Source of the DNA: Prochilodus magdalenae
Taxonomy: Eukaryota > Chordata > Actinopteri > Characiformes > Prochilodontidae
NCBI GenBank assembly: GCA_024036415.1
Contig: JAMWET010002884.1
Span: forward strand, 35,001 to 99,000
Length of the DNA: 64,000 nucleotides
Direction: 5' to 3'
Part shown: in pieces, positions 35,385-46,562 of the stretch
Layout: every line of letters starts with the position of its first letter
Position numbering within the stretch: position 1 is the first letter of the stretch
Notes under the pieces: generated by a model
What the model saw: the letters and a program-made list of their open reading frames with translations, nothing else
Database searches by the model: none
Told to the model about the DNA's origin: nothing
Program-made: the position numbers and the translations under genes

Positions 35385-36165
35385 CCATGCTCACACCTGT
35401 CTGCTGTCGAACGCACCAACAACAGCATTAGAAATGGACCCTGGCGCAAAGGAAGAAAGTCTCCATATATGAGTTCCATTTTCTTGTACAACATGTGGCC
35501 TACCAGGTAAGTCTGCACCATTACCTGAGGAAGTGATGGTACCAGGATGCACTATGGGAAAAATACAAGCAAGTGGAGGATGTGAGTTTGATGGTCTGCT
35601 GGGAAAGCCTGAGCCTGGGTATTCATGTGATGTCAACCTAAACAGCAGTGGAGAACAGATGTACAGTCCTTCATGGAGAATCAGTTATGCATGTTGGAGA
35701 TGCTCTTATCCAGAGCCTATTATAGTTAAATCATGGTTGGTGATTCCCCTAGGACCCTTACTGATGTATTGCAACCCCCCAGGCAAGGACTCAAACTCCA
35801 TTCTACTGGGTGGACAGCTGTGGCGTTAGCCCCTATGCTACACCAAATGCTCATGACCTCCTTCAGCAAGATAATGGGTCCTGTCACAATGCGCTTGTTG
35901 TTCTGGAATGGTTGAGGAAGATGACGAATAGTTTATGGTACTGTTCCAGATTTACGAGATCTCAGCCTGATCCAGCATCTGTGGGATGTGCTGGGACAAC
36001 AAGTTTGAGCACCACTTCACAGCATACAGGGCTCTGCTGCTAGTTTCTTCATGCCAGTTGCCACAGACTCCATGCCCCAGGGGGTTGGAGCTGTTTGGGG
36101 AGCATGCAGAAGAGCAATAGCATATTAGGTAGGCGGTCATAATGTTTTGACTCTGGAAAAGTGCA
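35385..36165 (+). mobile_element. Tc1-like relic (family D) split by a SINE
   Basis: Plus-strand landmarks of one Tc1-like transposase in order: AGAAATGGACCCTGGCGCAA and a frame ending EFHFLVQHV near 35425-35500 (first catalytic block), ACCAGGATGCACTATGGG (35550), CTGCTGGGAAAGCCTG then TGGGTATTCATGTGATGTC (35597-35635), TACAGTCCTTCATGG (35662-35676), then after the SINE QQDNGSCHNALVVLEW (second catalytic Asp, near 35868-35915) and LIQHLWDVLGQQV (third acidic-residue region, NPIEHLWDVL in intact relatives; here the Glu reads Gln) near 35970-36010. Ends about GGCGGTCATAATGTTTTGAC. Dead through frame shifts and point changes. Confidence 0.85.
35684..35846 (-). mobile_element. Decayed SINE inside the Tc1 relic
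   Basis: On the minus strand: GGTGTAGCATAGGGGCTAAC (head), GGAGTTTGAGTCCTTG (B-box region), and GGCTCTGGATAAGAGCATCT (tail). It separates two Tc1 segments that are adjacent in intact relatives, so it inserted into the transposon. Confidence 0.75.
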
Positions 36166-36199
36166 TTTCCTGAAGAAAAGGCTAAATGAATATAAGCGT

Positions 36200-36716
36200 A
36201 TGAGAGGAATGAGGGATGATTAAATGACATATAGAGGAGTATGAGTCAGTATGGTTGTGGGTTAGAGTTTGGGGACCTGCCCTGAGTGAGTACATGCAGT
36301 TTGGTGGCTGTAGGTTAAAGGACACAATAAGGTTTGAGTAAAAATGAATGGGACCTTATGGGAGGAACAAGCGACAGGGTAAAAAAAGACAAATAGATGA
36401 ATGCAGAGCTAACCAACACTGAATTCACGCTTGGGGGTCTGTCTTGAGTATATGCAAAACAGTGTCTGACGGTGAACGTGCACTTTCCCACCCCATTCAT
36501 TCTTAATGGGGAAAAGATACAGTCTGATTGAGAATGGTGTGCTTGGTTACAGCTTTTTGATCGGATGTACAGTTTCCGTAAAACCTCATTAAATTTGGAA
36601 TTGAGATAGTGGACAAAAACGTGTCCCAAGAAGAAGAGAAAGAAACCTTGGAAGAACAATAATAACAATAATATCCCGTTGGATAAGAATAGTGTTGAAC
36701 ATTGCACAGTCACTAG
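36200..36716. repeat. Dispersed repeat carrying one copy of the 145-bp unit
   Basis: Collinear with 8735-9735, but with only one copy of the unit that is present four times there. It includes GGTGGCTGTAGGTTAAAGG, CAACACTGAATTC, CCCATTCATTCTTAATGGGG and AAGAATAGTGTTGAAC. Serves as the unamplified reference. Confidence 0.8.
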
Positions 36717-37890
36717 TTATACACTCATCGTCAATAGAATAGCTGCACCCAGAATGAAATGTGGGATTGCAAAGCTATAATAGAGAAGGAAGATAAAGGT
36801 TAAACTGATATGGACAATATTTATTGAGCTACACATACAGAAGTACAGGGGTTGGACAATGAAACTGAAACACCTGGTTTTAGACCACAATCATTTATTA
36901 GTATGGTGTAGGGCCTCCTTTTGCGGCCAATACAGCGTCAGTTGGTCTTGGGAATGACATATACTGCGTCCTGCACAGTGGTCAGAGGGAGTTTAAGCCA
37001 TTCTTCTTGCAGGATAGTGGCCAGGTCACTACATGATGCTGGTGGAGGTTCGTCCTTCTTGGTGGTATGCTGACATTACCCTGGATACCGTGGCTCTTGA
37101 TACATCACAAAGACTTGCTGTCTTGGTCACAGATGTGCCAGCAAGACGTGCACCAACAGTTTGTCCTCTTTTGAACTCTGGTATGTCACCCATAATGTTG
37201 TGTGCATTGCAATAGTTTGAGCAGAACTGTGCTCTTACCTGCTAACTGAACCTTCACACTCTGCTCTTACTGGTGCAATGTGCAGTTAATGAAGATTGGC
37301 CACCAGGCTGGTCCAATTTAGCCATGAGACCTCCCACACTAAAATGACAGATGTTTCAGTTTCATTGTCCAACCCCTGTAGTGTCTCTCAGTATGGCATT
37401 GGGCCGCCATGTTTGCTTACGCAACACCCCAGACGTCTCGGCATGGAGTTGTAGAGGTTCCTAATGGTGTCCTGTGATAATCCATCCCATGCAGCTTGAA
37501 TATCCTCACACAGTTCCTGCAGATGGTGTGGTAGGGGTGGAGGTGGAGTGACACCGGGCTCTCTGGACGTGTCACGCATGGAAACAATTCGTACATCACC
37601 AGCTGCCATTGTGAGTCACTCCATGACAGTCTAGCACAACACCATTGCAGTCTTTGGTGACGTTGACGTGGTGTTAAAGACAGTCCTGCGTTGTGCAGAT
37701 AAAGGCATCAACCGTGGCTGTTGGGTCAGACAAGTACAGTGATAAGAGCCGTCCTTGCATACGACACACGAGCGCAAGACCTGAATCATTCGCATGTCTC
37801 ACAATGCCAAACCTACCCACCAAGTTTCATTTCTGTCGGTTGATTCCTTCGGGGTGCAGCTATTTGTGCGGATGTGCTCTTGTAGCTTTT
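36717..37890 (-). mobile_element. Tc1-like relic, family A, interrupted by a MITE
   Basis: Most complete family A copy apart from the insertion. Termini are about 30 bp inverted repeats (ATAGAATAGCTGCACCC at the left, GGGGTGCAGCTATTTGTGC at the right). The minus strand encodes HHLQELCEDIQAAWDGLSQD, then TIRNLYNSMPRRLGC and a stop after GGPMPY near 37390, the typical Tc1 C-terminus. The catalytic part is shortened and no full transposase frame survives. It holds the MITE at 36846-37378. Confidence 0.85.
36846..37378 (-). mobile_element. Deletion-derivative Tc1 element (family E), copy 1
   Basis: 533 bp with about 30-bp inverted termini beginning CAGGGGTTGGACAATGAAAC, flanked by TA (36844-36845 and 37379-37380). 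The minus strand encodes the transposase N-terminal helix-turn-helix: MGDIPEFKRGQTVGARLAGT, then SVTKTASLCDVSRATVSRVM (about 37195-37050). It then jumps to the extreme C-terminal part (ILQEEWLKIPLTTVQD-like, about 37015-36960). The catalytic domain is missing, so it depends on transposase made elsewhere. Copy 2 at 42638-43170 has the same length and join. Confidence 0.95.
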
Positions 37891-39611
37891 GCATTCACAT
37901 TGCTGTACACTGAACCAGCAGGTCTTCAGAACAAAGTTAACGTTTTCATTTGTAACAGGGATGTTTAAGTCGCTTGTATAAAAATGGCTGTAATATTTTT
38001 TTTATGATTTCACCCTGCTCTTCTATCACCAACTATATTCCAGCCACATTTTGCTCATAGGGTATAATGTTGTTTAAAGGGGTGTAAAATAGTATCATTA
38101 GGATAGTGCTCCTGATGACAGACCCACGCTACTGCATCTGCAGTAATGAGTGTTTGGGTTCCTAATGGCTGTCGAGCTTTATAGGCCCACGCTGCTCCTG
38201 GTTGTTTGGTCATTGCATCACCAAGCAAGTGGTGAGCATCAGAGATGAAGGGAAGGCCCTGTGAAGCTCTGCACAAACAGGATGATTCCTCCTATTATCT
38301 ACTCTGCACTTTTGGAAAGGGAAACGCTGCCTTTGTTGGGGAATAACAGGGTGCAGAGGCTGTAATGTTGTTTTCAACTTTCAACTTGCTTGTTATATTG
38401 AAGCTGCACTCTCTCTTTGTGAACGTATGTGTGTGTGTGTCTTTGTGTGTGTGTGTGTTTCCACCTGAGATCTCATTAGTGAACCCAGCCCATGCTAGCG
38501 GTGACATTCAACATCGTGGAACGCTTCTTATTTGCAGAGGAGGCGGACTTCTACAGCAGGCGTTAATTGTTGCGGCCCTTTAAATTAGCCTACAATATTC
38601 ATATTCGCCGTAGCAGCTACTGTGCTGTTCCTGTATACATCATTCCAGTCTCCTGCATTCCTCTGCCACTTGGTATCCCCCTTAGTGCTGGCTTTGGTGT
38701 CTGAAGTTTGCTTCTTCAGTTTTGCACTGGAGCTTTAAAGCTAATCCTAACAGGTTAATGGAAACCTATAGCATAAGGTGGCCAGATTTCTGGGATGAAG
38801 GCCGGGGACAATGAGATGGGATTTGTTGCTATGTCAGGGATACGTTTACCACATAAGACTCAGTGGGTGTATGAGCTCGTAATTCATATCCATGCTCAAT
38901 ATTATGGCAGCAAAACAGAGACCCTTAGTCCGATAGACCCTAACCACACCCCTGGACTAGCTCCACTTCTATGTCATATGTGGGTGGTTAGAAAACTGAC
39001 TATATGATCACCTATGCAAACCTAGCACCTGGTAGTATGGTTCAAGTCCTGTAACCCACCCCTGCTTTTGACCCCTGGGTTACCTCGTGTCTTGAAAAGA
39101 CGTTTGCGGTGATGTTGTGACAGTTGCTAGCATCTAGTGGAGTTTTACACAGCGGGATTCTCTAAAACTAGGCCAACAAGTGGTAGAAGTGGTCAGCGGA
39201 TAGCAGCAGCCCCCTTTGTTGGTCAAACCAGTCATTGCGCAAGACGTCTGCGTATGAAGTGTTTCCAACTCACAGTTACAAATGGGGACATTTCCAAATA
39301 ATTAGGAAAGCTGGGATGTCGGGGTACCCTACTATAGGGCTTGTCCTGACAAAGTTAACTTTGGGCTAGCCAGTCTATCCTGGTTCTGAATAGCTTAATT
39401 TTTTTAAATTCTTTTTTAATTTTCTATTTTTTAATTCTTTGGTTTTGCCTGATATTTAGCCAGTAGACTATAACAGTAATATACTGACTAGCATGTGAAT
39501 TCTTTCTACCAGCTCAAGGACCAGCACAAAACCAAACACAAAACTCAAGGACATATTGCACACAACATTCAACATCACTGGATGAATGTACCCTGTTTCA
39601 AACCCACTAAG
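37891..39611. other. Unassigned sequence
   Basis: No exon recognised. A short TG tract lies at 38430-38458. About 38470-38660 is repeat-free with GTTAATTGTTGCGGCCC and could be conserved non-coding DNA, but nothing proves it. Confidence 0.4.
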
Positions 39612-40276
39612 TTAGTCAAGTCAAGTCAAGTAGTTTTTTATTGTCATTTCAACCATATACAGTGGTGAACAGTACACAGTGAAACGAAAGTGTTCCTCCA
39701 GGACCAAGGTGCTACATAGAACAATAAATACACAAGACAATTTACAATACACGAAACAGCAAACAATAAGTACAGGGAGGGGACAGTGCAGACAGCCCAC
39801 TGGTAGTGGGTGCAGTAAAGTGTGGTTGTGTCGATATATATATATATATTTTTTTTTTTTTAAAGATGAACATTGTTTTTATCAGCAGTTATGTCCATAT
39901 TTGGTATACATGTAAACATTTTATACTTTAAGTGGTATGTGTGGACAGATTTAAGAGATGAGGTTGTGTGTGTGTGGGTGTTCAGTCCAGTCATTGAATG
40001 TGTGCAGTTATTCAGACCAGACTCTGGGTGTTAAGGAGTCTGATGGCTTGGGGAAAGAAGCTGTTGCCCAGTCTGGATGTGTGGGCCCGGATGCTCCTAT
40101 ACCTTTTTCCAGATGGTAGGAGGGTGAGGGGTGTGTGTGAGGGGTGTGTGTAGTCATCCACGATACTGGTTGCTTTGCGGATGCAGCGTGTGGTGTAAAT
40201 GTCCATGACGGTGGGAAGAGAGACACCGATGATCTTCTCAGCTGTCCTCACTACCCGCTGCAGGGACTTGCGATGT
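39612..40276 (-). mobile_element. L2-type LINE 3' end with C-terminus of ORF2
   Basis: Minus strand. The coding part ends with RTAEKIIGVSLPTVMDIYTT, RCIRKATSIVDD, LLPSGKRYRSIRAHTSRLGN and SFFPQAIRLLN, stop near 40012: the C-terminal domain downstream of the reverse transcriptase in fish L2-like LINEs. It is followed by a 3'UTR with GGTCCTGGAGGAACAC and TTGAAATGACAATAAAA, and ends in a short (TTGAC)n tail at 39612-39630. 5'-truncated as usual for LINE copies; an AT/poly-T patch at 39835-39860 interrupts the 3'UTR. Confidence 0.9.
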
Positions 40277-41665
40277 GTTATGAGTTATGATGTGACATGG
40301 CTAGTAGTGTTGGATGAGTTGACGGATCTTCAGCATTTGTAGGTTTAGCTTAAGGAAGCAGTGTGTTTATCAAGATTTATGGGGATCTATTAGCAGAAAT
40401 GGAATATAATATATAAAACGATGGTTTTATTGCATATACTTTGCTGCTATGCGCATCTGTCATAATGACCATGCTTGGTGACCAGCTAATCCAGCACCAG
40501 ATCAGTATAACTGGCATAAACCAGTCTAGACTAACATGGAATTTAGAGAAGGTAGGGAATATTCTGGGAATTTGATTAATATTAATATTCAGTTTTGCCT
40601 AGCTATCACTAACTACCACTAAATTTCTTAATACAGTTTAATATACCACACCAAACCTACTACATTAGAGACAAAGCAGTCTGCCTGGGCTGTGGTGGGA
40701 AAGGGTTAGAGCTCTGGGGCTGGGGAAATGTGAAGCCTGAGAGTGAATGTTTTCCACTGTCAGATGGAGACTGATTGCTGATTGCTAATGCGTTCTGTGG
40801 GTGTTGAGTTTTCATGTAGGTGGCTGATTGTTGGTGCCTTCGCGGAGAGTGAGGTGCTGTGTCATCGGCAAAGACAATCTTCCCTTCCGGTACATAATGT
40901 GGACATCTTCAGAGAACGAAGTGAATAGGTGCATTAGAGAGAGAGAGTGAGAGAGTGAGATGGTCAGTGGGAAGACTAGCATTAGCTTTGCGGCTAAGCA
41001 CGTTGTCGATTGGACTGCACTGGGTGAAAGCAGGCTGGAGATGGAACATCGAGTCTTGAGACTAAATGCCAACACTTTCAGCAATCAGCATAGCAAAAGT
41101 TCAATTCCTCCGGTTCCATTTTTGCTTTTCTCCCAAGGTTTAAAGATGCATGAAGACTGTCTAACAAGCTAGATAATGCTAACACGTCCCAGTACATCTG
41201 TGGCAGTACAGTATCGCTCTTTATTTCTGCTCAATGAAAATCATTCCTCGCATGTTAAAGAAAACCTAAAAGGCACACGCACTGCTCATTAGGGTCTTTT
41301 GAAGTGGAGATCAGTTTGGAGAGGTCCGTGTAGCAGCACTTAGCGACTAAGGGTGGATCATCAAAAGCTATTGTTCTGAAATCCACATTTCAGATCAGGT
41401 GTGGTTTCATCATCTCTGAGTGCGTGCTCATGTAGAGAGCATGTGTTTACCAAATTACACTTAAAATCTAGATTATATTTCATATTTCATATGGGAAATT
41501 AAATGTGGGTTTGCTTCAGCTGAACAGAAACTGGAACGCCAATAAGCTACTTCAAACACAGTCGTGGGGTATCAGTGTAGTACAACACACAGAACCATGT
41601 GATGGTGGACCTCGGAGTATGTTATCTGGTCATTAGCGTGGTCAATATGGTTAAAACTATCAATA
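40277..41665. other. Unassigned sequence
   Basis: No gene or element recognised. A GA run near 40938-40957. Open frames are all under 95 codons and unlike known proteins. Confidence 0.4.
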
Positions 41666-41761
41666 CACTGTTGCCACCTTTCAGAAATGAAAATAAAGGA
41701 GGCGGGGTTAATTGCCAAATAAAGGACAATTCTGTATTTTACGGGACGGGTGGCAACCCTG
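41666..41761. mobile_element. hAT-type MITE, copy 3 (shortened)
   Basis: Ends GTTGCCACCTTTCAGAAATG and GGGACGGGTGGCAACCCTG match copies 1 and 2, with CCAAATAAAGGACAATTCTG inside, but the interior is mostly deleted (about 96 bp). No clear 8-bp duplication. Confidence 0.8.
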
Positions 41762-42029
41762 CACAACATGTTTCACGAAGTTGGTTTCGTCTGAACCATT
41801 GCACCTGCACCTTTAAAATGCAGTGAGGAATTGACCTTTTGACCTTGTAGTTTTTATTAAATGTGGCACACCCGATGGAAAACAGTCCAGTCTGATTTTT
41901 TAATATCCGTTACTATTCATTACCCTTCCTGTGGTATCCATCTAAGAGGGTTCTCCCGTTGGTTCAGACTTCTGGGGCTGATCTGAAGACCGTAGAGCAA
42001 ATCACCGTAGAGCAAATCACAGGGTAGGC

Positions 42030-42412
42030 CAAGCTGTCAGTATGCCGTCAGGCCACCATGCTTGCTAATGCAACATGCCAGACGTCTTGGCATGGAGCTG
42101 TAGAGGTTCCTAACGGTGTCCTGCCATAATCCATCCCATGCAGCTTGAATATTCTCACACAGCTCCTGCAGATTTTGCGGTAGGGGTGGAAGTGGAACGA
42201 CACCAGGCCTACTGGACATGTGGTGCATGACAAAAAATCGCTCATGTCACAGTCTGGCACGACACCATTGCAGTCTTTGGTGACGGTGATGTGGTGTTAA
42301 GGGCAGTCATTGTGAATCATTTGCTTATCTCCCAGGATCAAACCTACCCAAGAAGTTTCATTTCTGTTGGCTGATTCCTTCTGGGTGCAGCTGTTCTTTT
42401 GATGTTGAGTGT
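42030..42412 (-). mobile_element. Tc1-like relic, family A
   Basis: The minus strand encodes NLQELCENIQAAWDGLWQDT, then VRNLYSSMPRRLACC and stop near 42037. The right terminus CTGGGTGCAGCTGTTC...GATGTTGAGTGT (42385-42412) matches the family's end. The catalytic domain is largely missing. Confidence 0.8.
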
Positions 42413-42635
42413 AACACTGATCTCTCGGCAGCTGTTGTGACAAGCATATTCGTCACTGTGCAGCAGTAAGGACACATCATACAGATGCAGGTCACACAGC
42501 CTTTCCTAAAACTTTCTGCCATTTTAATCCAGCTGAGTGCTGCACTGTGTACGCGTAGCATTCATATCATGCACAGTAGACACACCAAACGGATATACAA
42601 GGAAGCCAACATGCGAATGCATAGCTAACAGCAAG
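42413..42635. other. Unassigned short spacer
   Basis: Nothing recognised between two mobile elements. Confidence 0.3.
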
Positions 42636-42637
42636 TA

Positions 42638-43170
42638 CAGGGGTTGGACAATGAAACTGAAACACCTGTCATTTTAGTGTGGGAGGTCTCATGGCTAAAT
42701 TGGACCAGCCTGGTGGCCAATCTTCATTAATTGCACATTGCACCAGTAAGAGCAGAGTGTGAAGGTTCAGTTAGCAGGTAAGAGCACAGTTCTGCTCAAA
42801 ATACTGCAATGCACACAGCATTATGGGTGACATACCAGAGTTCAAAAGAGGACACACTGTTGGTGCACGGCTTGCTGGTGTATCTGTGACCAAGACAGCA
42901 AGTCTTTGTGATGTATCAAGAGCCACGGTATCCAGGGTAATGTCAGCATACCACCAAGAAGGACGAACCTCCACCAGCATCACGTAGTGACCTGGCCACT
43001 ATCCTGCAAGAAGAATGGCTTAAAATCCCTCTGACCACTGTGCAGGACGCAGTATATGTCATTCCCAAGACCAACTGACGCTGTATTGGCCGCAAAAGGA
43101 GGCCCTACGCCATACTAATAAATGATTGTGGTCTAAAACCAGGTGTTTCAGTTTCATTGTCCAACCCCTG
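42638..43170 (+). mobile_element. Deletion-derivative Tc1 element (family E), copy 2
   Basis: 533 bp, TA on both sides (42636-42637, 43171-43172), same inverted termini as copy 1 and opposite orientation. The plus strand encodes MGDIPEFKRGHTVGARLAGV, then SVTKTASLCDVSRATVSRVM and SAYHQEGRTSTS, stop near 42985, followed by the remnant C-terminal sequence (ILQEEW...IPLTTVQD) in another frame. It keeps the DNA-binding N-terminus and lacks the DDE/D catalytic core. Confidence 0.95.
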
Positions 43171-43172
43171 TA

Positions 43173-43984
43173 TATCTCTAGCCTAACTTCACCATACAGA
43201 ATAACACGTAATCTCTGATATCCCGACGACACCCCTCTGGAAACCACTATACCCACTCTACCATCCCTGCTGTGGGCGAACCTGAAAGTGGTCAACCAGG
43301 GTGGACCTTGGTGGGCTTGGCTTCTGGCTTGAGGACTCTGGAGTTGCCACTATCCCGAATGACTGGAACTTTGGAAAACACTCTGAAGATTCTGAAGCCC
43401 AGACACTGTAACAACATGGGACACACACATGTACCTTTTAACTACCGGACAACAACATTAAGTCTCTTCTGTGAGGGACATGTGGCTCCCATGATACTCC
43501 TGGCATCTTAATAGCAACACCTCACATGCTGTTAGAGCCCAAAACCCTGGGCATGGGTACTATTCCAGCCAGCACAAGTGCCTGGGATACTCACTTCTTG
43601 ACTGCTGCGGCTTCTCCTCCACATGGCGAAACGCAATTGGGCCATGCCTCATAAGCTTCTAGATGTCGGCATCAAGCACAGGGTGACCATATTTAGATTT
43701 TCAGAGAAGAGAACACCTGGGGCAAGATAGCAGCATGGGGCAGACAGACACCTGCAGTAGGTGGAGATGGAGTGTGGAGAGTTCACACTATAAAACAGAC
43801 AGAACTGAAGAGTTTGACAGCTTGGTGGCAACCTAGCTAGGCCTGAAAGGTTAGAGGTAGCAGTAAGAAATATTCAAACTCATTAAACATGCGTACTCTC
43901 TACTCTCTAGGAAATGGCCGGTCCATGGTGAGGTGGTGATTCTGATTTGTACAGCTCCTGAAATAGAGATTCTGATTGGTTCTG
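43173..43984. other. Unassigned sequence
   Basis: No gene or mobile element recognised. Confidence 0.4.
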
Positions 43985-45113
43985 TTCTGGATGAGGATAA
44001 TAATTATGACGATGATGATGATGGTGAAGATGAAGTAGAAGAAGATGATGTTAATTATGATAAAGTAGAAGAAGGTTATGATGACTTTGATCATGAGAAA
44101 TGATGATGACCATGGTGATGAAGTAGAAGAAGAAGATGATGAAGTAGAAAAAGATAATATAATAGAAGAAGATGATGAAGAAGATGAGGAGGAAGATGAT
44201 GATGATGTTAATGATGAACTAAACAATGACGATGAGGTAGAAAGAAATAATATAGTAGAAGAAGATGATGAAGTAGAAGATGATGATGATGATGATGATG
44301 ATGAAGTAGAAGATGATGATGATGATAAAGTAGAAGATGATGTTAATGATGAACTAGATGATGACGATGAGGTAGAAAGAAATAATATAGTAGAAGAAGA
44401 TGATGAAGTAGAAGATGATGATGATGATGAAGTAGATGATGTTAATGATGAACTAGATGATGACGAGGTAGAAAGAAATAATATAGTAGGAGAAGATGAT
44501 AATGATGATGAAGTGGAAGAAGATGATGTTAATTATGATAGAGTAGAAGAAGATTATGATGATTTTGATCATGAGAATGATGATGATAATGATGTAGAAA
44601 AAAAAATGATGATGATGAGCAGGGTGATAAAGTACATAAAGATAATATTGTCGCTGTCCAATGAAAAACATGTATCTCCATTTTTGACGATTTTCACTTT
44701 TATGCATCATTTGATCACATGAGCTGCTGTTTACACTGTGTGTGAATTTAATGATGAATAGATCAACAGAAATGGCCAAAAGATCGCTTGGAGAAAGTCT
44801 GGTTTCATTGACTTGCATTAGAATTAAATTGGGTTTTGGCCTTTCCTGTAAAGTTGCTAATTTGGAGATACTTGTTTTTTTTTGGACAGCGACGATATAA
44901 TAGAAGAAGATGATTAAACAGAAAAAAGAAGATGATGTTAATGATGAACTAAACAATGACGATGAGGTAGAAAGAAATAATATAAAAGAAGAAGAAGATG
45001 ATGATGAACTAGATGATGACAATGAAGTAGAAAGAAATAATTTAGTAGAAGATGATGATAATGGTGAAGATGAAGTAGAAAAAGAAAATGATGATAATGA
45101 AGTAGAATATAGG
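43985..45113 (+). repeat. GAT/GAA/GTA trinucleotide tract, split by a MITE
   Basis: About 880 bp (excluding the MITE) built of GAT, GAA and GTA triplets in recurring blocks such as GATGATGTTAATGATGAACT and GAGGTAGAAAGAAATAATAT (near 44211, 44338, 44437 and 44935). It keeps a 215-codon plus-strand frame (44078-44722) of Asp/Glu/Val, but that frame runs straight into the MITE. The sequence looks like an expanding microsatellite rather than a gene. No splice sites or flanking exons are evident. Confidence 0.8.
44648..44895 (+). mobile_element. MITE, TCGTCGCTGTCC family, copy in the GAT tract
   Basis: 248 bp with inverted termini TTGTCGCTGTCC and GGACAGCGACGA, TA on both sides (44646-44647, 44896-44897). 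Removing it with one TA restores AAAGATAATATAATAGAAG, a word present uninterrupted at about 44149-44167. TA duplication fits Tc1/mariner. Confidence 0.95.
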
Positions 45114-45430
45114 TAACGTTAGTAATGGGTTATCACTGAGGAGGCATTTTCCAGAACACTTTATTTGCGTGCTGTGTGTTCTGATCTGTGGTGAAACATT
45201 AAGGATATTATTATCCCCTTATGAAGCCTTATCAAGGCAATGGCTGCTAATTAAAAGGTGTTTATTTAGCAGTAACTCGGGTAAAGGAAGCTCTTTATCA
45301 AGGTTTACAGAACAGAAACTGGCTGTATTTAAAATGACACACTGCTATACTGCACACTGCAGACAATAGCATATGTACTTCATACTGTATACGCCCCCTG
45401 TGTGTGGTATACAGTACAGTAACAAGTTCT
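45114..45430. other. Unassigned sequence
   Basis: No gene recognised; AGTACTTCATACTGTATACG-like words near 45375 recall the 46.0-46.56 kb region. Confidence 0.35.
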
Positions 45431-45885
45431 GCTAGCTGCTGCTAACGCTGCTCAGTTCACCTGGTATATGGTTAGCCTAGCTGTTAGCTCCCCTCGGCTA
45501 TTTCTCTCTAAAACTGATCCTCTAAAGTGAGTTTATCTTTTATTAATCTTCAGACCTGTATATTTAACTTTCTGAGGCTCATTCTGATTACATACCCCAC
45601 TACAATCACTACACCCACATTTACCTCAGAGCTGTTATTACTGTATCCACTGTTTAGAGCTAGCTGCTGCTAACGCTGCTCAGTTTACCTGAAATACGGT
45701 TAGCCTAGCTGTTAGCTACCCTCGGCTATTTCAGTCTAAAACTGAACCTCTAAAGTGAGTTCATCCTTTATTAATCTTCAGACCTGTATATTTTAACTTT
45801 CTGAGGCTCATTCTGATATAAACACACCCCACTACAATCACTACACCCACATTTATACTCTGAGTCAGCTGAGTTTTGCTCCCCA
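45431..45885. repeat. Tandem duplication, 228-bp unit
   Basis: GCTAGCTGCTGCTAACGCTG at 45431 recurs at 45659, and the two 228-bp units stay collinear through GGTTAGCCTAGCTGTTAGC, CTTTATTAATCTTCAGACCTG-like and CACTACAATCACTACACCC blocks with modest divergence. Confidence 0.9.
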
Positions 45886-46562
45886 GTGTTACCTGCCATC
45901 ATTTTCTCTGGCTGATGCAGTACACCATGAAGATAGCCCCCTGTATACTATAAACTCTGGCTGCTCTGGCTATGGGCAGTATTATACTATACAGTACGCA
46001 AAAGCAGTATGCGAGAATAGTTTGTATGTCCGAATATATAGTGTTTTCAAAACAGTACGTGAAAAGTCCCCCGGTGACATACTACATCAGGAGAGATTTT
46101 GAAGTATGCAACCACAGCACACTGTCCTATCCCATGATTTTATAGGAGCTACAGCGCCGTTCGAAGCGGTGAAAATTCTCCTGTTTGACGCCGACTCCAT
46201 GTGGAAGTGTTTATCGCGAAACTAACCACAACGAATGCTGCTGTTGTTAACAGATGGTAAAGATTTTGCAGAGTTTTGATTTTTTAAAGAATAGGGTTTG
46301 CCACCGTTACGTGACACCAGTGGAGATCCGGCTCAAAGGACACAGGTGAAATGGCGGGTGTAGTGCGTCCGAGGAGGTGTGCATGCCGCTGCTAACAGTA
46401 CGAACTGCTTGAGTATACCATTTCGGACGCAGCCTCTGACTGGAGTAGAACACCAACCGGGTATCTCCACTGCACTACAGATCTTCAGTTTGGTCACATA
46501 CTGCATACTACATACTACTCTTAGGTGATTTAGTACAGTAGTATGTAGTATGCTATTTCAAA
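45886..46562. other. Probable decayed DNA transposon, class unknown
   Basis: AGTACGCAAAAGCAGTATGC and ATATAGTG words on the left, and CATACTGCATACTACATACT with AGTATGTAGTATGC on the right, give weak inverted symmetry of AGTATGYAGTATGC type common in fish DNA elements. About 47585-47700 has similar words. No transposase. Confidence 0.35.

Noticed and set aside
44078..44722. 214-residue Asp/Glu-rich protein
   Set aside because: Triplet repeat composition, frame ends inside a MITE, and no exon context.
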